Below, one piece after another: positions 8,865 through 19,340 of a DNA stretch of 64,000 nucleotides. The translations under genes were made by a program, and so were the position numbers. Below the pieces are notes generated by a model. The model had not been told where the DNA came from. It made no database searches and saw only the letters and a list, made by a program, of their open reading frames with translations. Numbering within the stretch: the stretch's first letter is position 1; each line of letters starts with the position of its first letter. The DNA lies in assembly GCF_006016075.1 (NCBI RefSeq), contig NZ_CP040093.1, positions 2,645,501-2,709,500 on the forward strand. Direction: 5' to 3'. The stretch is from Caloramator sp. E03. GTDB lineage: Bacteria > Bacillota > Clostridia > Clostridiales > Caloramatoraceae.

Positions 8865-10186
8865 TGAATTTATTTGATTGGATTAGGCCAGGACTTAGGA
8901 TAAAAAGATGGATTTTAATGGGCTTTTTAGGTATAACAATATTTGTTCTTGGAATTTCAAAGCTTCTTTTTAGAGGGCCTTTATTTGATTCATATCTTTT
9001 ACTTTATATTTATATCGCTTTTCTTGGTGTAATTATGATGTATGCTTCTTTGAAGATGGAACTTAAGAGCATATTTGCACTTATAAATGGAACAAACATA
9101 AATACAAAAATAACTAAGCAATCTATATCTGATTTATTATATGAACAAAGGCTTTTAATAAGAGGTCCAAAGATTGTTGCAATAGGTGGGGGTACAGGAC
9201 TTTCAACTATGCTAAGAGGGCTTAAAGAATATACATCAAATATATGTGCAATAGTTACTGTTGCTGATGATGGAGGAGGATCCGGAGTTTTGAGAGACAC
9301 ATTTGGGATGCTGCCTCCTGGTGATATAAGAAATTGTCTTGTTGCTCTTGCTCATACTGAACCAGTTATGGAAGAACTTATGCAATATAGATTCAAAGAG
9401 GGGAATCTTAAAAATCAAAGTTTTGGTAATTTGTTTATTGCTGCTATGAATGGGATATCAGCAAATTTTGAAGAAGCAATAAAGAAAATGAGTGATGTTT
9501 TGGCAGTAACTGGCAAAGTATATCCTGTTACCCTTAATGATGTTACCTTGTGTGCAAAACTTTCAAATGACATGATTGTTCAGGGGGAATCCAATATACC
9601 TTTAGAATCTATAAAACATAAATCTAAGATAGAAAGAGTATATTTAAAACCTGAAAATCCAAAACCTCTTGAAGATGCACTCTATGCAATTGACAATGCT
9701 GATTGTATAGTAATAGGGCCTGGAAGCCTTTATACGAGTATACTCCCAAATCTTGTTATAAAAGAAGTTGCAGAAAGAGTAAAAAAATCCAGTGCGATAA
9801 AGATATATGTATCTAATATAATGACTCAGTCGGGTGAAACCGATGGATATAAGTTATCTGATCATATAAAGGCTATAGAGTCCCATTGTGGGAAAGGCAT
9901 GATAGATTTTGTAATTGCAAATAGCGGTATTATACCTGAAAAATATTTTAAAAAATATAAAGAAGACTCTCAAGATATGGTTGAAATAGATGTAGAAAAC
10001 ATTCCAAAAGATATAGAAGTGCTACAGGATGATTTTATTTATATAAATTCAATGGGCCTTTTAAGACATGATACAAAAAAACTTTCAAAGGCTATAATGA
10101 AACTAATACTAAAATATGTTTTTCCTAAAAACAGAAAGAGGATTATAGATTATTATTATCTTTTAGATAGAGTTAGAAATAAATAA
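8864..10186 (+). CDS. yvcK: Gluconeogenesis/morphogenesis factor YvcK with N-terminal membrane anchor
   Basis: A YvcK/CofD-like UDP-sugar-binding protein needed for gluconeogenic growth and cell shape in Bacillus. The Rossmann motif AIGGGTGLSTMLRGL starts about residue 106, followed by VADDGGGSG and GPGSLYTSILPN near 285. At 440 residues it is about 120 longer than the B. subtilis form, because two hydrophobic segments (about residues 17-37 and 45-63) precede the enzyme-like domain. The protein is therefore probably membrane-tethered. The start overlaps the rapZ stop by one base, and whiA follows after 17 bases. Confidence 0.93.
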   Translation: MNLFDWIRPGLRIKRWILMGFLGITIFVLGISKLLFRGPLFDSYLLLYIYIAFLGVIMMYASLKMELKSIFALINGTNINTKITKQSISDLLYEQRLLIRGPKIVAIGGGTGLSTMLRGLKEYTSNICAIVTVADDGGGSGVLRDTFGMLPPGDIRNCLVALAHTEPVMEELMQYRFKEGNLKNQSFGNLFIAAMNGISANFEEAIKKMSDVLAVTGKVYPVTLNDVTLCAKLSNDMIVQGESNIPLESIKHKSKIERVYLKPENPKPLEDALYAIDNADCIVIGPGSLYTSILPNLVIKEVAERVKKSSAIKIYVSNIMTQSGETDGYKLSDHIKAIESHCGKGMIDFVIANSGIIPEKYFKKYKEDSQDMVEIDVENIPKDIEVLQDDFIYINSMGLLRHDTKKLSKAIMKLILKYVFPKNRKRIIDYYYLLDRVRNK

Positions 10187-10203
10187 TAGCAGGAGGTGAA
10201 AAA

Positions 10204-11160
10204 GTGTCTTTTTCTTCTATAGCAAAAAATGAGCTTTGCAGGATAAATGAAGAAAAAAGGTGCTGTCAGATAGCTGAACTTGCTGCAATTACAAGAATTA
10301 GCGGAACAGTAAGTATAAAGGGAAGTCAAGGGCTTAGTTTTAAAATACAAACCGAAAATCCTGCAATTGCAAGAAGGATATTTACTCTTCTTAAAAATGC
10401 TTTTGGAATTCACACTGAAATACTTGTGAAAAAGAGTAATTCACTTAAAAAAAATAATATATATATACTTGTTATAAATCAAGAAATGGGTTCTAAGGAA
10501 ATTCTAATAAAGACAGGTATTTTTAAAGAGCATGGAGATGGTATGCTTAGTTTTAGTAATAAAATAGGCAGCAACATAATAAAAAAGAACTGCTGTAAAA
10601 GAGCCTATATAAGGGGTGCTTTTCTTGCAGGTGGTTCAATAAGCAATCCAGAGAAAACATACCACATGGAGTTTGTTGTAAACAGTATTGAACAGGCAGA
10701 AGAACTTACAAAACTTATAAATTCATTTGGACTTACAGCAAAAATAATTCAAAGGAAAAATAGCTATGTGGTATATTTAAAAGAAGGGGATCAGATAATA
10801 GATCTTCTTAATATAATAGGAGCCCATTCGGCACTTTTAAATCTTGAAAATGTAAGAATTTATAAGGAAATGAGAAATAATGTGAATAGGCTTGTAAATT
10901 GTGAAACTGCAAATTTAAACAAAACTGTTGATGCCGCAGTAAGGCAGATAGAAGCAATTGAATATATAAAAGAAAAGGTTGGGCTAAAAAAACTGCCTCA
11001 AGGTCTTAGAGAAATAGCAGATCTGAGAATAAAATATCCTGATGTATCTTTAAAGGAACTTGGCGAAATGTTAAATCCTCCTCTGGGTAAATCTGGAGTA
11101 AACCATAGGCTTAGAAAAATTGAAAAAATTGCAGAGGAGCTTAAGGATAGTGGGTACTAA
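10204..11160 (+). CDS. whiA: DNA-binding protein WhiA
   Basis: A 318-residue WhiA protein, fusing a LAGLIDADG-homing-endonuclease-like domain (residues ~20-210, RGAFLAGGSISNPEKTYH near 140) with a C-terminal helix-turn-helix (SLKELGEMLNPPLGKSGV near 280). In actinomycetes it is a sporulation regulator; in Firmicutes it affects cell division and chromosome segregation. The start is a GTG after AGGAGGTG. It is the last gene of the rapZ-yvcK-whiA block and lies 24 bases before the CBS regulator. Confidence 0.95.
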   Translation: MSFSSIAKNELCRINEEKRCCQIAELAAITRISGTVSIKGSQGLSFKIQTENPAIARRIFTLLKNAFGIHTEILVKKSNSLKKNNIYILVINQEMGSKEILIKTGIFKEHGDGMLSFSNKIGSNIIKKNCCKRAYIRGAFLAGGSISNPEKTYHMEFVVNSIEQAEELTKLINSFGLTAKIIQRKNSYVVYLKEGDQIIDLLNIIGAHSALLNLENVRIYKEMRNNVNRLVNCETANLNKTVDAAVRQIEAIEYIKEKVGLKKLPQGLREIADLRIKYPDVSLKELGEMLNPPLGKSGVNHRLRKIEKIAEELKDSGY

Positions 11161-11184
11161 AAAATAGTTAATAGGGGTGAACAA

Positions 11185-12492
11185 ATGTCAAAACATGAGG
11201 ACATTATTAAATATATAAAGAATTTAAGAGTTGGTACTAAAATATCTGTACGTTTTATTGCATCAGAGCTCAATGTAAGTGATGGTACAGCTTATAGGGC
11301 AATTAAAGATGCAGAGGCTTTAGGGATTGTAACCACTATTCCAAGAGTTGGAACTGTAAGAATTGAAAAGATGGAAAAAAGAAATATTGAGAGTTTGAAT
11401 TATGCAGAAGTTGTTAATATAGTTGAAGGGACAGTGCTTGGAGGAAAGGACTATTTATATAAAACCCTTAATAAGTTTGTTATAGGTGCTATGACAACTG
11501 ATATGATGAAGAAATATATAACTCCAGGTAACCTTTTAATAGTTGGAAACAGGGAAGATGCGCAAAGGCTTGCTCTTGAAAATGGCTGTGCAGTTTTAAT
11601 TACAGGGGGATTTGGTTGCAGTGGAGAGATAAAGGCTCTTGCAGATAAAAATGAGCTTCCTATAATATCCTGTTCCTATGATACTTTTACTACTGCGTCA
11701 ATGATAAATAAGGCTATATCTGAAAATTTAATTAAAAAGGATATAATCCTTGTAGAAGATATAATGAAAACCGATGTTGTTTACGCTAAAACTTCTTATA
11801 CTATAGGTTATTTAAAGGAAATGATTAAAATAACAAAACATGCAAGGTTTCCAGTATTAGATAGATATGATAGAGTTGTGGGAGTTATAACTATAAAAGA
11901 CATAGAGCCAAATGTTCAAGATAATGAGATGGTAATAAATTTTATGACAAGCAACCCTGTTGTCGTTACTCCTAAGACATCAGTGGCCTATGTTGCACAT
12001 ATTATGGTTTGGGAAGGAATAGAGCTCATACCTGTAGTTGAGGATAAGAAGCTTGTTGGTGTTATAAGCCGTGAAGATGTTATTATGGCTCTTCAATATA
12101 TAAATAAACAGCCTCAAGTTGGAGAAACAATAGAAGACCTTGTTTTAAAGAATTTTACCTATACAAATACTGATAAAGGAATGAAATTTACTGGGAGAAT
12201 TGTTCCTGAAATGTTAAGTTCAATAGGTACAGCAAGTTGGAGTGTCCTAAGCCTTATCATGTCAACAATTGGTACTTTAGCATTAACTCAAAAAAATCAT
12301 CTAAATATCATTGTTGATTCCTTTACTGTTTATTATGTTAAGCCTGTTCAGATAGATTCTGTAATTAATGTAAATACTCAAATAATAGAAACTGGTCGTA
12401 ATATTTCAAAGGTTGAAATTGAAATGACTCTTGATAAAAGCAGGGAACTTGTTGGGAAGGCTCTTTTGAGCGCTAAGGCACTAAAAAAATAG
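11185..12492 (+). CDS. YtoI-like regulator: HTH, DRTGG, CBS pair and hotdog domains
   Basis: A 435-residue multidomain protein. An N-terminal winged-helix segment (residues ~1-65, LNVSDGTAYRAIKDAEALG) is followed by a DRTGG-type domain (~75-185, ITGGFGCSGEI), a CBS pair (~195-305, FPVLDRYDRVVGVITIKD and LIPVVEDKKLVGVISRED) and a thioesterase-like hotdog domain at the C-terminus. This matches B. subtilis YtoI. CBS pairs usually bind adenine nucleotides, so a nucleotide-sensing transcription factor is likely, but the target is unknown. The start follows AGGGGTG. dnaE begins 12 bases after its stop. Confidence 0.88.
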   Translation: MSKHEDIIKYIKNLRVGTKISVRFIASELNVSDGTAYRAIKDAEALGIVTTIPRVGTVRIEKMEKRNIESLNYAEVVNIVEGTVLGGKDYLYKTLNKFVIGAMTTDMMKKYITPGNLLIVGNREDAQRLALENGCAVLITGGFGCSGEIKALADKNELPIISCSYDTFTTASMINKAISENLIKKDIILVEDIMKTDVVYAKTSYTIGYLKEMIKITKHARFPVLDRYDRVVGVITIKDIEPNVQDNEMVINFMTSNPVVVTPKTSVAYVAHIMVWEGIELIPVVEDKKLVGVISREDVIMALQYINKQPQVGETIEDLVLKNFTYTNTDKGMKFTGRIVPEMLSSIGTASWSVLSLIMSTIGTLALTQKNHLNIIVDSFTVYYVKPVQIDSVINVNTQIIETGRNISKVEIEMTLDKSRELVGKALLSAKALKK

Positions 12493-12504
12493 GAGGCATT
12501 ATTA

Positions 12505-15500
12505 ATGAATGATAAAAATTTGCAGTTAGAAAGCTTTGTTCATCTTCATGTTCATACAGAATACAGCCTTCTTGATGGTTCTGCAAGGATTAAAAAACTT
12601 GTGAAAAAGGCAAAGGAACTTAATATGAAATCCCTTGCAATAACTGACCATGGTGTTATGTATGGAGTCGTTGATTTTTATAAGGCTTGTATTGAAGAAG
12701 GTATAAAGCCAATAATTGGTTGTGAAATATATTTAGCCCCAAGGAGCCTTTATAAAAAGGAAAACTCTTATGATGCTTCTAATTACCATCTTGTACTTCT
12801 TGCAAAGGACAATGAAGGATATAAAAATCTTATGAAAATAGTTTCCTGTGCCTTTATTGATGGATTTTATTATAAACCAAGGGTAGATTATGAGCTATTA
12901 AAAAAGTATTCAAAGGGTTTGATAGCTTTAAGTGCATGCCTTGGAGGAGAAATTCAATCGCTTCTTTTAGAGGGGAAGTATAACGAGGCTAAGGATAAGG
13001 TTATAATGTACAAAGACATATTTGAAGAAGACTGCTTTTATCTTGAGCTTCAAAATCATGGCATAAAAGAGCAGGAAAAGGTTAATGAAGATTTAATAAA
13101 GCTTTCAAAGGAAACAGGAGTAGGTCTTGTTGCTACAAATGATGTCCATTATATAAATAGAGAAGATGCATCAGCACATGAGATACTTTTATGTATACAA
13201 ACAACAAAGACTATAGATGATTCTGACAGAATGAAATTTCCAACGGATGAGTTTTATTTAAAATCACCTAAAGAGATGATAGAACTTTTTGGTTTTGTTC
13301 CTGAAGCTATAGAAAATACTATAAAAATTTCCCAGAAGTGCAATGTTAAAATGGAGTTTAATAAAACTAAACTCCCAGAGTTTGATACTCCTGATGGTGT
13401 AAGTTCAAGAGAATATTTAAGAAAGCTTTGTTTTGATGGATTATATAAAAGATATAAAGATCCTTCTAAAGAGGTAATCGAAAGACTTGAATATGAGCTT
13501 TCGGTAATAGAACAGATGGGATATGTAGATTATTTCCTTATTGTTTGGGATTTTATAAGATTTGCAAAGGAAAAAGGTATAATGACAGGTCCTGGAAGAG
13601 GAAGTGCTGCAGGCTCTATAGTTGCTTATACCCTTGGAATAACTAAAATTGATCCTATAAAGTACAATCTTTTGTTTGAAAGGTTTTTAAATCCTGAAAG
13701 AATAAGCATGCCGGATATTGATTCAGATTTTTGCTATGAGAGAAGACAAGAAGTTATAGATTATGTTGTAGAAAAATATGGGAAAGACAGGGTAGCACAG
13801 ATAATAACCTTCGGAACTATGGCTGCAAGGGCAGTTATTAGAGATGTTGGAAGAGCCCTTAATTATTCTTATGCAGAAGTTGATGCAATAGCTAAAATGA
13901 TACCCTTTGAACTTAATATGACAATAGATAGAGCCATTGAAATAAATCCTGAGCTAAAAAAGATATATGAAGAAGATGAGAGAATTAAGCATCTTATAGA
14001 TATATCAAAGTCCCTTGAAGGGTTACCAAGGCATTCATCAACACATGCAGCGGGAGTTGTAATATCATCAGCTCCAATTGTTGAATATGTGCCATTATCA
14101 AAGAATGAAGATATAATTGTAACGCAATTTCCAATGTCTACTTTAGAAGAATTAGGTCTATTAAAGATGGACTTTTTAGGATTAAGGACTCTAACTGTTA
14201 TTAGGGATGCAGTAAACTTAATTAAAAAAGATAAAGGAATTAATATTGATCTTGATTATATAGACTACGAAGATCAGCAGGTTTATGAAATGATATCACA
14301 AGGCAGTACTGAAGGGATATTTCAGCTTGAATCTACAGGAATGACAAACTTTATGAAAGAACTCAAGCCTTCAAGCCTTGAGGACATAATTGCAGGTATA
14401 TCCCTATACAGGCCTGGTCCTATGGATCAAATTCCGACTTATATAAAAAATAAAAATAACCCTGAAGAGATAACATATCTTGATTATAAATTAAAGCCTA
14501 TTCTTGATGTTACTTATGGATGTATGGTATATCAAGAGCAGGTTATGCAAATAGTCAGGGACATTGCTGGATATTCTATGGGGAGATCTGACCTTGTAAG
14601 AAGAGCCATGGCCAAGAAAAAGCATTCGGTAATGGAGCAAGAGAGAAAAAATTTCATATATGGACTTTTAGATGAAAATAACAATGTTATAGTACCAGGT
14701 GCTATTAGAAATGGAATTAGTGAAGAGGTTGCAAATAAGCTATTTGATCTTATGATGGATTTTGCAAGTTATGCATTTAATAAGTCCCATGCTGCAGCTT
14801 ATGCTGTTGTTGCATACCAAACTGCATATCTTAAAAGGTATTATCCTATTGAATTTATGACTGCCCTTTTAACAAGCGTTATGGGTAGTAATGAAAAGAT
14901 TGCATTTTATATATATGCCTGCAAAAAGATGGGGATTGAAGTTTTGCCTCCTGATATAAATGAAAGTAATGTTAACTTTTCGGTAGCAGGGAATAAAATT
15001 AGATTTGGACTTGCTGCAATAAAAAACGTTGGAAAAGGTGCTATAAATTCCATCATATCTGCAAGAGAGGAAAAGGGGCCATTTAAAAGCTTTACAGATT
15101 TTTGTGCAAGGGTTAATCTTTCTGAAGTAAATAAAAGAACTATAGAAAGCCTTATAAAAGCAGGTGCTTTTGATTCTTTTAATCTTAAAAGATCACAGCT
15201 TTTAAATGTTTATGAAAGAGTAATAGATTCAGTTATAAATGATAAGAAAAAAAACATTGAAGGACAAATTTCATTATTTGCAATGGATTCTATAAAAGAA
15301 GTTGCTAAAATGGATGATTTTCCTGATATAAAAGAGTTTGATAAAAAGTATCTTCTTGCAATGGAAAAGGATATGCTTGGTCTTTATATAAGTGGACATC
15401 CCCTTGAAGATTATTCTGATGAGATTGAGTTATTAACTAACATAAGGATATCTGATATTGTAACAATAGAAAATGAAGAAGGAATAATAAGCCAGTCAAA

Positions 15501-16002
15501 AATTGAAGATGGGCAAAAAGTTATTCTTGCAGGTATAATATCTGAAGTTAATATAAAATCAACAAAAAAGAATGATATAATGGCATTTATAAAAGTTGAG
15601 GATATGATTGCAGCAGTTGAGGTATTAGTCTTTCCTAAAATATATCAAAAATGTAGTAAAATACTTCTTGAAGATAATATGGTAATAGTTAAGGGAAGGG
15701 TTAGCATAAAGGAAGATGAGCAGCCTAAAATTATAGCTGAGGAAATTGAACCTTTAAAAAAGAAAATGGATAATGATATAAAAAGGGTGTATATTCGCCT
15801 TAATGATTTATTATGGAAGAAACAGATTGAAGAGTTAAAGCCTCTGTTAATTAAATACAAAGGTTTAAATCCTGTTTATATAGTATTAAAAGATTCAAAA
15901 CAGATGTTTATGGCTTCAAGGTCAATGTGGGTTGAAATCTCTGATAGGCTTTTGGAAGATTTAAATAAAGCAATAGGGAAAGATAATGTAAAGATAAAAT
16001 AA
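12505..16002 (+). CDS. dnaE: DNA polymerase III subunit alpha
   Basis: A replicative C-family polymerase of 1165 residues. The N-terminal PHP domain starts with HLHVHTEYSLLDG and continues AITDHGVMYG. The palm carries GPGRGSAAGSIVAYTLG and the catalytic PDIDSDF near residue 405. The tandem helix-hairpin-helix region lies near 830 and an OB-fold near 1010-1080 (VILAGIISEV... VFPKIY). Clostridia usually also encode PolC, so the division of labour cannot be judged here. RBS AGGAGG precedes the ATG. A long hairpin terminator follows. Confidence 0.97.
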   Translation: MNDKNLQLESFVHLHVHTEYSLLDGSARIKKLVKKAKELNMKSLAITDHGVMYGVVDFYKACIEEGIKPIIGCEIYLAPRSLYKKENSYDASNYHLVLLAKDNEGYKNLMKIVSCAFIDGFYYKPRVDYELLKKYSKGLIALSACLGGEIQSLLLEGKYNEAKDKVIMYKDIFEEDCFYLELQNHGIKEQEKVNEDLIKLSKETGVGLVATNDVHYINREDASAHEILLCIQTTKTIDDSDRMKFPTDEFYLKSPKEMIELFGFVPEAIENTIKISQKCNVKMEFNKTKLPEFDTPDGVSSREYLRKLCFDGLYKRYKDPSKEVIERLEYELSVIEQMGYVDYFLIVWDFIRFAKEKGIMTGPGRGSAAGSIVAYTLGITKIDPIKYNLLFERFLNPERISMPDIDSDFCYERRQEVIDYVVEKYGKDRVAQIITFGTMAARAVIRDVGRALNYSYAEVDAIAKMIPFELNMTIDRAIEINPELKKIYEEDERIKHLIDISKSLEGLPRHSSTHAAGVVISSAPIVEYVPLSKNEDIIVTQFPMSTLEELGLLKMDFLGLRTLTVIRDAVNLIKKDKGINIDLDYIDYEDQQVYEMISQGSTEGIFQLESTGMTNFMKELKPSSLEDIIAGISLYRPGPMDQIPTYIKNKNNPEEITYLDYKLKPILDVTYGCMVYQEQVMQIVRDIAGYSMGRSDLVRRAMAKKKHSVMEQERKNFIYGLLDENNNVIVPGAIRNGISEEVANKLFDLMMDFASYAFNKSHAAAYAVVAYQTAYLKRYYPIEFMTALLTSVMGSNEKIAFYIYACKKMGIEVLPPDINESNVNFSVAGNKIRFGLAAIKNVGKGAINSIISAREEKGPFKSFTDFCARVNLSEVNKRTIESLIKAGAFDSFNLKRSQLLNVYERVIDSVINDKKKNIEGQISLFAMDSIKEVAKMDDFPDIKEFDKKYLLAMEKDMLGLYISGHPLEDYSDEIELLTNIRISDIVTIENEEGIISQSKIEDGQKVILAGIISEVNIKSTKKNDIMAFIKVEDMIAAVEVLVFPKIYQKCSKILLEDNMVIVKGRVSIKEDEQPKIIAEEIEPLKKKMDNDIKRVYIRLNDLLWKKQIEELKPLLIKYKGLNPVYIVLKDSKQMFMASRSMWVEISDRLLEDLNKAIGKDNVKIK

Positions 16003-16068
16003 AGAGCCGATATATTGCATAAGGGACTTATTTTATATAAGTTATATGCAGTATGTCAGCTCTTTTTT
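16001..16068 (+). terminator. Terminator after dnaE
   Basis: AAAGAGC at the dnaE stop pairs with GCTCTTT about 50 bases on. Inner segments ATATTGCATA and TATGCAGTAT extend the stem, and six T follow. Confidence 0.75.
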
Positions 16069-16219
16069 CAAAATGAATATAAAATTTACTTATAAAATTA
16101 TATTGTTTATAATTTATAATAAGTAATATTAAGTTTAAGTAAATAAGGAATTTATTGTTGATTTTTAGTATAAAATAAAATAAAATTAAGAATGAGAATG
16201 AATTAGGAGGCCAGTCACG

Positions 16220-16417
16220 ATGTGGACTGTTGTTTACGTTGCGCAGAGTAAGCATGAAATGGAAAAAATTGAAAAGAAATTATCTGACCAAGGCGTACTT
16301 GTAAAAGTAAAAAAAATAGGGAAAAATAATGATGATAAAAATGGTCTTTATGAAATTTTAGTTCCACAGGCAGAAGTTGATGATGCTTATACTATTCTAA
16401 CGACTATAACTTTTTAG
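16220..16417 (+). CDS. Small DUF2007-like putative signal-transducing protein
   Basis: A 65-residue acidic/basic mixed protein starting MWTVVYVAQ, with a ferredoxin-fold-like pattern (beta strand, amphipathic helix KHEMEKIEKKLSDQG, strand, strand YEILVPQAE, helix VDDAYTIL). This resembles the DUF2007 putative signal-transducing fold. The ATG follows AGGAGG. It lies 56 bases before pfkA on the same strand and may share its transcript. Homologues are sometimes mislabelled glutamate decarboxylase; no such catalytic domain is present. The function is unknown. Confidence 0.75.
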   Translation: MWTVVYVAQSKHEMEKIEKKLSDQGVLVKVKKIGKNNDDKNGLYEILVPQAEVDDAYTILTTITF

Positions 16418-16473
16418 TATTTTTGTAAACAATGCGGGACTAATAATGTCCCTATGGACAAGGAGGAGTATAA

Positions 16474-17436
<963 letters not shown>

Positions 17437-17447
17437 GGAGTGAAACA

Positions 17448-19199
17448 ATGAGAAGAACTAAAATAATTTGTACTATTGGTCCTGCTTCAGAGAGCGAAAA
17501 TATGATAAGAAAGCTCATTGAGAATGGAATGAACGCTGCAAGACTTAATTTTTCCCATGGTTCTTATGAAGAGCATGGAAAAAGGATTGAGCTTATTAAA
17601 AAATTAAGAAAAGAACTTAATAAGCCTATTGCAATAATACTTGACAATAAAGGGCCAGAGCTTAGGACAGGTAATTTTAAAGTTGATAGTGTAGAGCTTG
17701 TTGAAGGGCAAAAATATATATTAACTACAAGGCAAGTTTTAGGCGATGAAAATATATGTTCAGTTAGCTATGATAAGCTTCATGAGGATTTAAAAGTTGG
17801 AGATAGAGTATTAATAAATGATGGGCTTGTTGGACTTGAAGTTGAAAAAATTGAAGGCCAGGATATTCACTGCAAAGTATTGAATACTGGAGTTATAAGT
17901 AGCCATAAAAATATGAATGTTCCTGGGGTTAAAATTAATCTTCCGGCCTTAACGGAAAAAGATATAGAAGATATAAAATTTGGTATAAAGCAAGGAGTAG
18001 ACATAATTGCAGCTTCCTTTATTAGAAAGGCAGCTGATGTTATAGCTATTAGGAAAGTTCTTGAAAATAATGGCGGAGAAGGAATTCTAATAGTTTCAAA
18101 GATAGAAAACCAAGAAGGAGTTGACAACATAGACGATATTATAAAGTTCTCTGATGCTATAATGGTTGCAAGAGGAGACTTAGGTGTTGCAATTCCAACA
18201 GAAGATGTTCCAGTTGTTCAAAAGATGATTATAGAGAAGTGTAATATAGCAGGAAAGCCAGTAATTACAGCAACACAAATGCTTGATTCTATGATTAGAA
18301 ATCCAAGGCCTACAAGAGCTGAAGCAAGTGACGTTGCAAATGCAATATTCGATGGTACTGATGCAATAATGCTTAGTGGAGAAACTGCTAATGGAAAGTA
18401 TCCAATTGAAGCAGTATCAACCATGGCAAGAATAGCTGAAAAGGCAGAATCAGCATTAAATTATGATTCAATGTTAAGAAAAAGAAGAAAATACCATGCA
18501 CAGTCTGTTCCAGATGCAATAAGCCTTGCAACAGTAACTACAGCTATGGAACTTAATGCTTCTGCTATAATAACAGCAACTCAGTCTGGTTATACAGCAA
18601 GGATGGTTTCCAAATACAGACCACAGTGTAAAGTTATTGCTGCAACGCCATTTGAAAATGTAGCAAGAAAGCTTGCTATTGTGTGGGGAGTTTATCCTAT
18701 TATTACTGAAAAAATGGAGTCAGCTGATGATGTAATGGATAAGTCAGTAAATGAAGCATTAGATCAAGGATATGTTAAAAAAGGAGATCTTGTAGTTCTT
18801 GCAGCAGGAGTACCAGTTGGATTTGCAGGTACTACAAATCTTATGAAAGTTCATGTTGTTGGAGATGTATTAGTAAAAGGACGTGGAGTCGGAGCATCGA
18901 CCTACGGTTATGCGTACATTGCAAAAAGTGTAAAAGATGTAAATAATAATTTTAACGATGGTAGCATATTAGTTGTAAAAGAATTAAGTAAAGAATATAT
19001 AGATGTAATAGGAAGAATTGGTGGAATAATTGCCGAAGAAGGTGGGCTTACCTCCCATACCGCTGTTGAATGTATAAGTATGGGTATTCCTGTTATAGTA
19101 GGGGCTCATGGAGCTACTGAAGTAATAAAGACAGGTATATTAATTACTATGGATACCGAAAACGGAATAGTTTACAGCGGCAAGGCAAATGTGATATAA
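17448..19199 (+). CDS. pyk: Pyruvate kinase with C-terminal PEP-utilizer domain
   Basis: Transfers phosphate from phosphoenolpyruvate to ADP. The 583 residues exceed the ~475 of the basic enzyme because a PEP-utilizing mobile domain, with GGLTSHTAVECISMGIPV near residue 535, is appended as in Bacillus and clostridia. N-terminal landmarks are CTIGPAS at 6-12, ARLNFSHG near 33 and DNKGPE near 65. The metal/PEP signature is KIENQEG near 219, and ATQMLDSM lies near 275. It is co-transcribed with pfkA and followed by a terminator. Confidence 0.97.
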   Translation: MRRTKIICTIGPASESENMIRKLIENGMNAARLNFSHGSYEEHGKRIELIKKLRKELNKPIAIILDNKGPELRTGNFKVDSVELVEGQKYILTTRQVLGDENICSVSYDKLHEDLKVGDRVLINDGLVGLEVEKIEGQDIHCKVLNTGVISSHKNMNVPGVKINLPALTEKDIEDIKFGIKQGVDIIAASFIRKAADVIAIRKVLENNGGEGILIVSKIENQEGVDNIDDIIKFSDAIMVARGDLGVAIPTEDVPVVQKMIIEKCNIAGKPVITATQMLDSMIRNPRPTRAEASDVANAIFDGTDAIMLSGETANGKYPIEAVSTMARIAEKAESALNYDSMLRKRRKYHAQSVPDAISLATVTTAMELNASAIITATQSGYTARMVSKYRPQCKVIAATPFENVARKLAIVWGVYPIITEKMESADDVMDKSVNEALDQGYVKKGDLVVLAAGVPVGFAGTTNLMKVHVVGDVLVKGRGVGASTYGYAYIAKSVKDVNNNFNDGSILVVKELSKEYIDVIGRIGGIIAEEGGLTSHTAVECISMGIPVIVGAHGATEVIKTGILITMDTENGIVYSGKANVI

Positions 19200-19283
19200 T
19201 ATAAATTAAACTTAGGGAAAGAAACAAGTAAGATTTTCCTTTGTTAGCTAGTTATAACAACATAAATAAAGTTTACCTCCTTA

Positions 19284-19306
19284 AGCCCTTTTGGGCTCTT
19301 TTTTTT
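19284..19306 (+). terminator. Terminator after pfkA-pyk
   Basis: AGCCC and GGGCT pair around TTTT and are followed by C and nine T. Confidence 0.88.
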
Positions 19307-19340
19307 ATAAATTAGTATAAAAATAAAAGGGGGATATATT

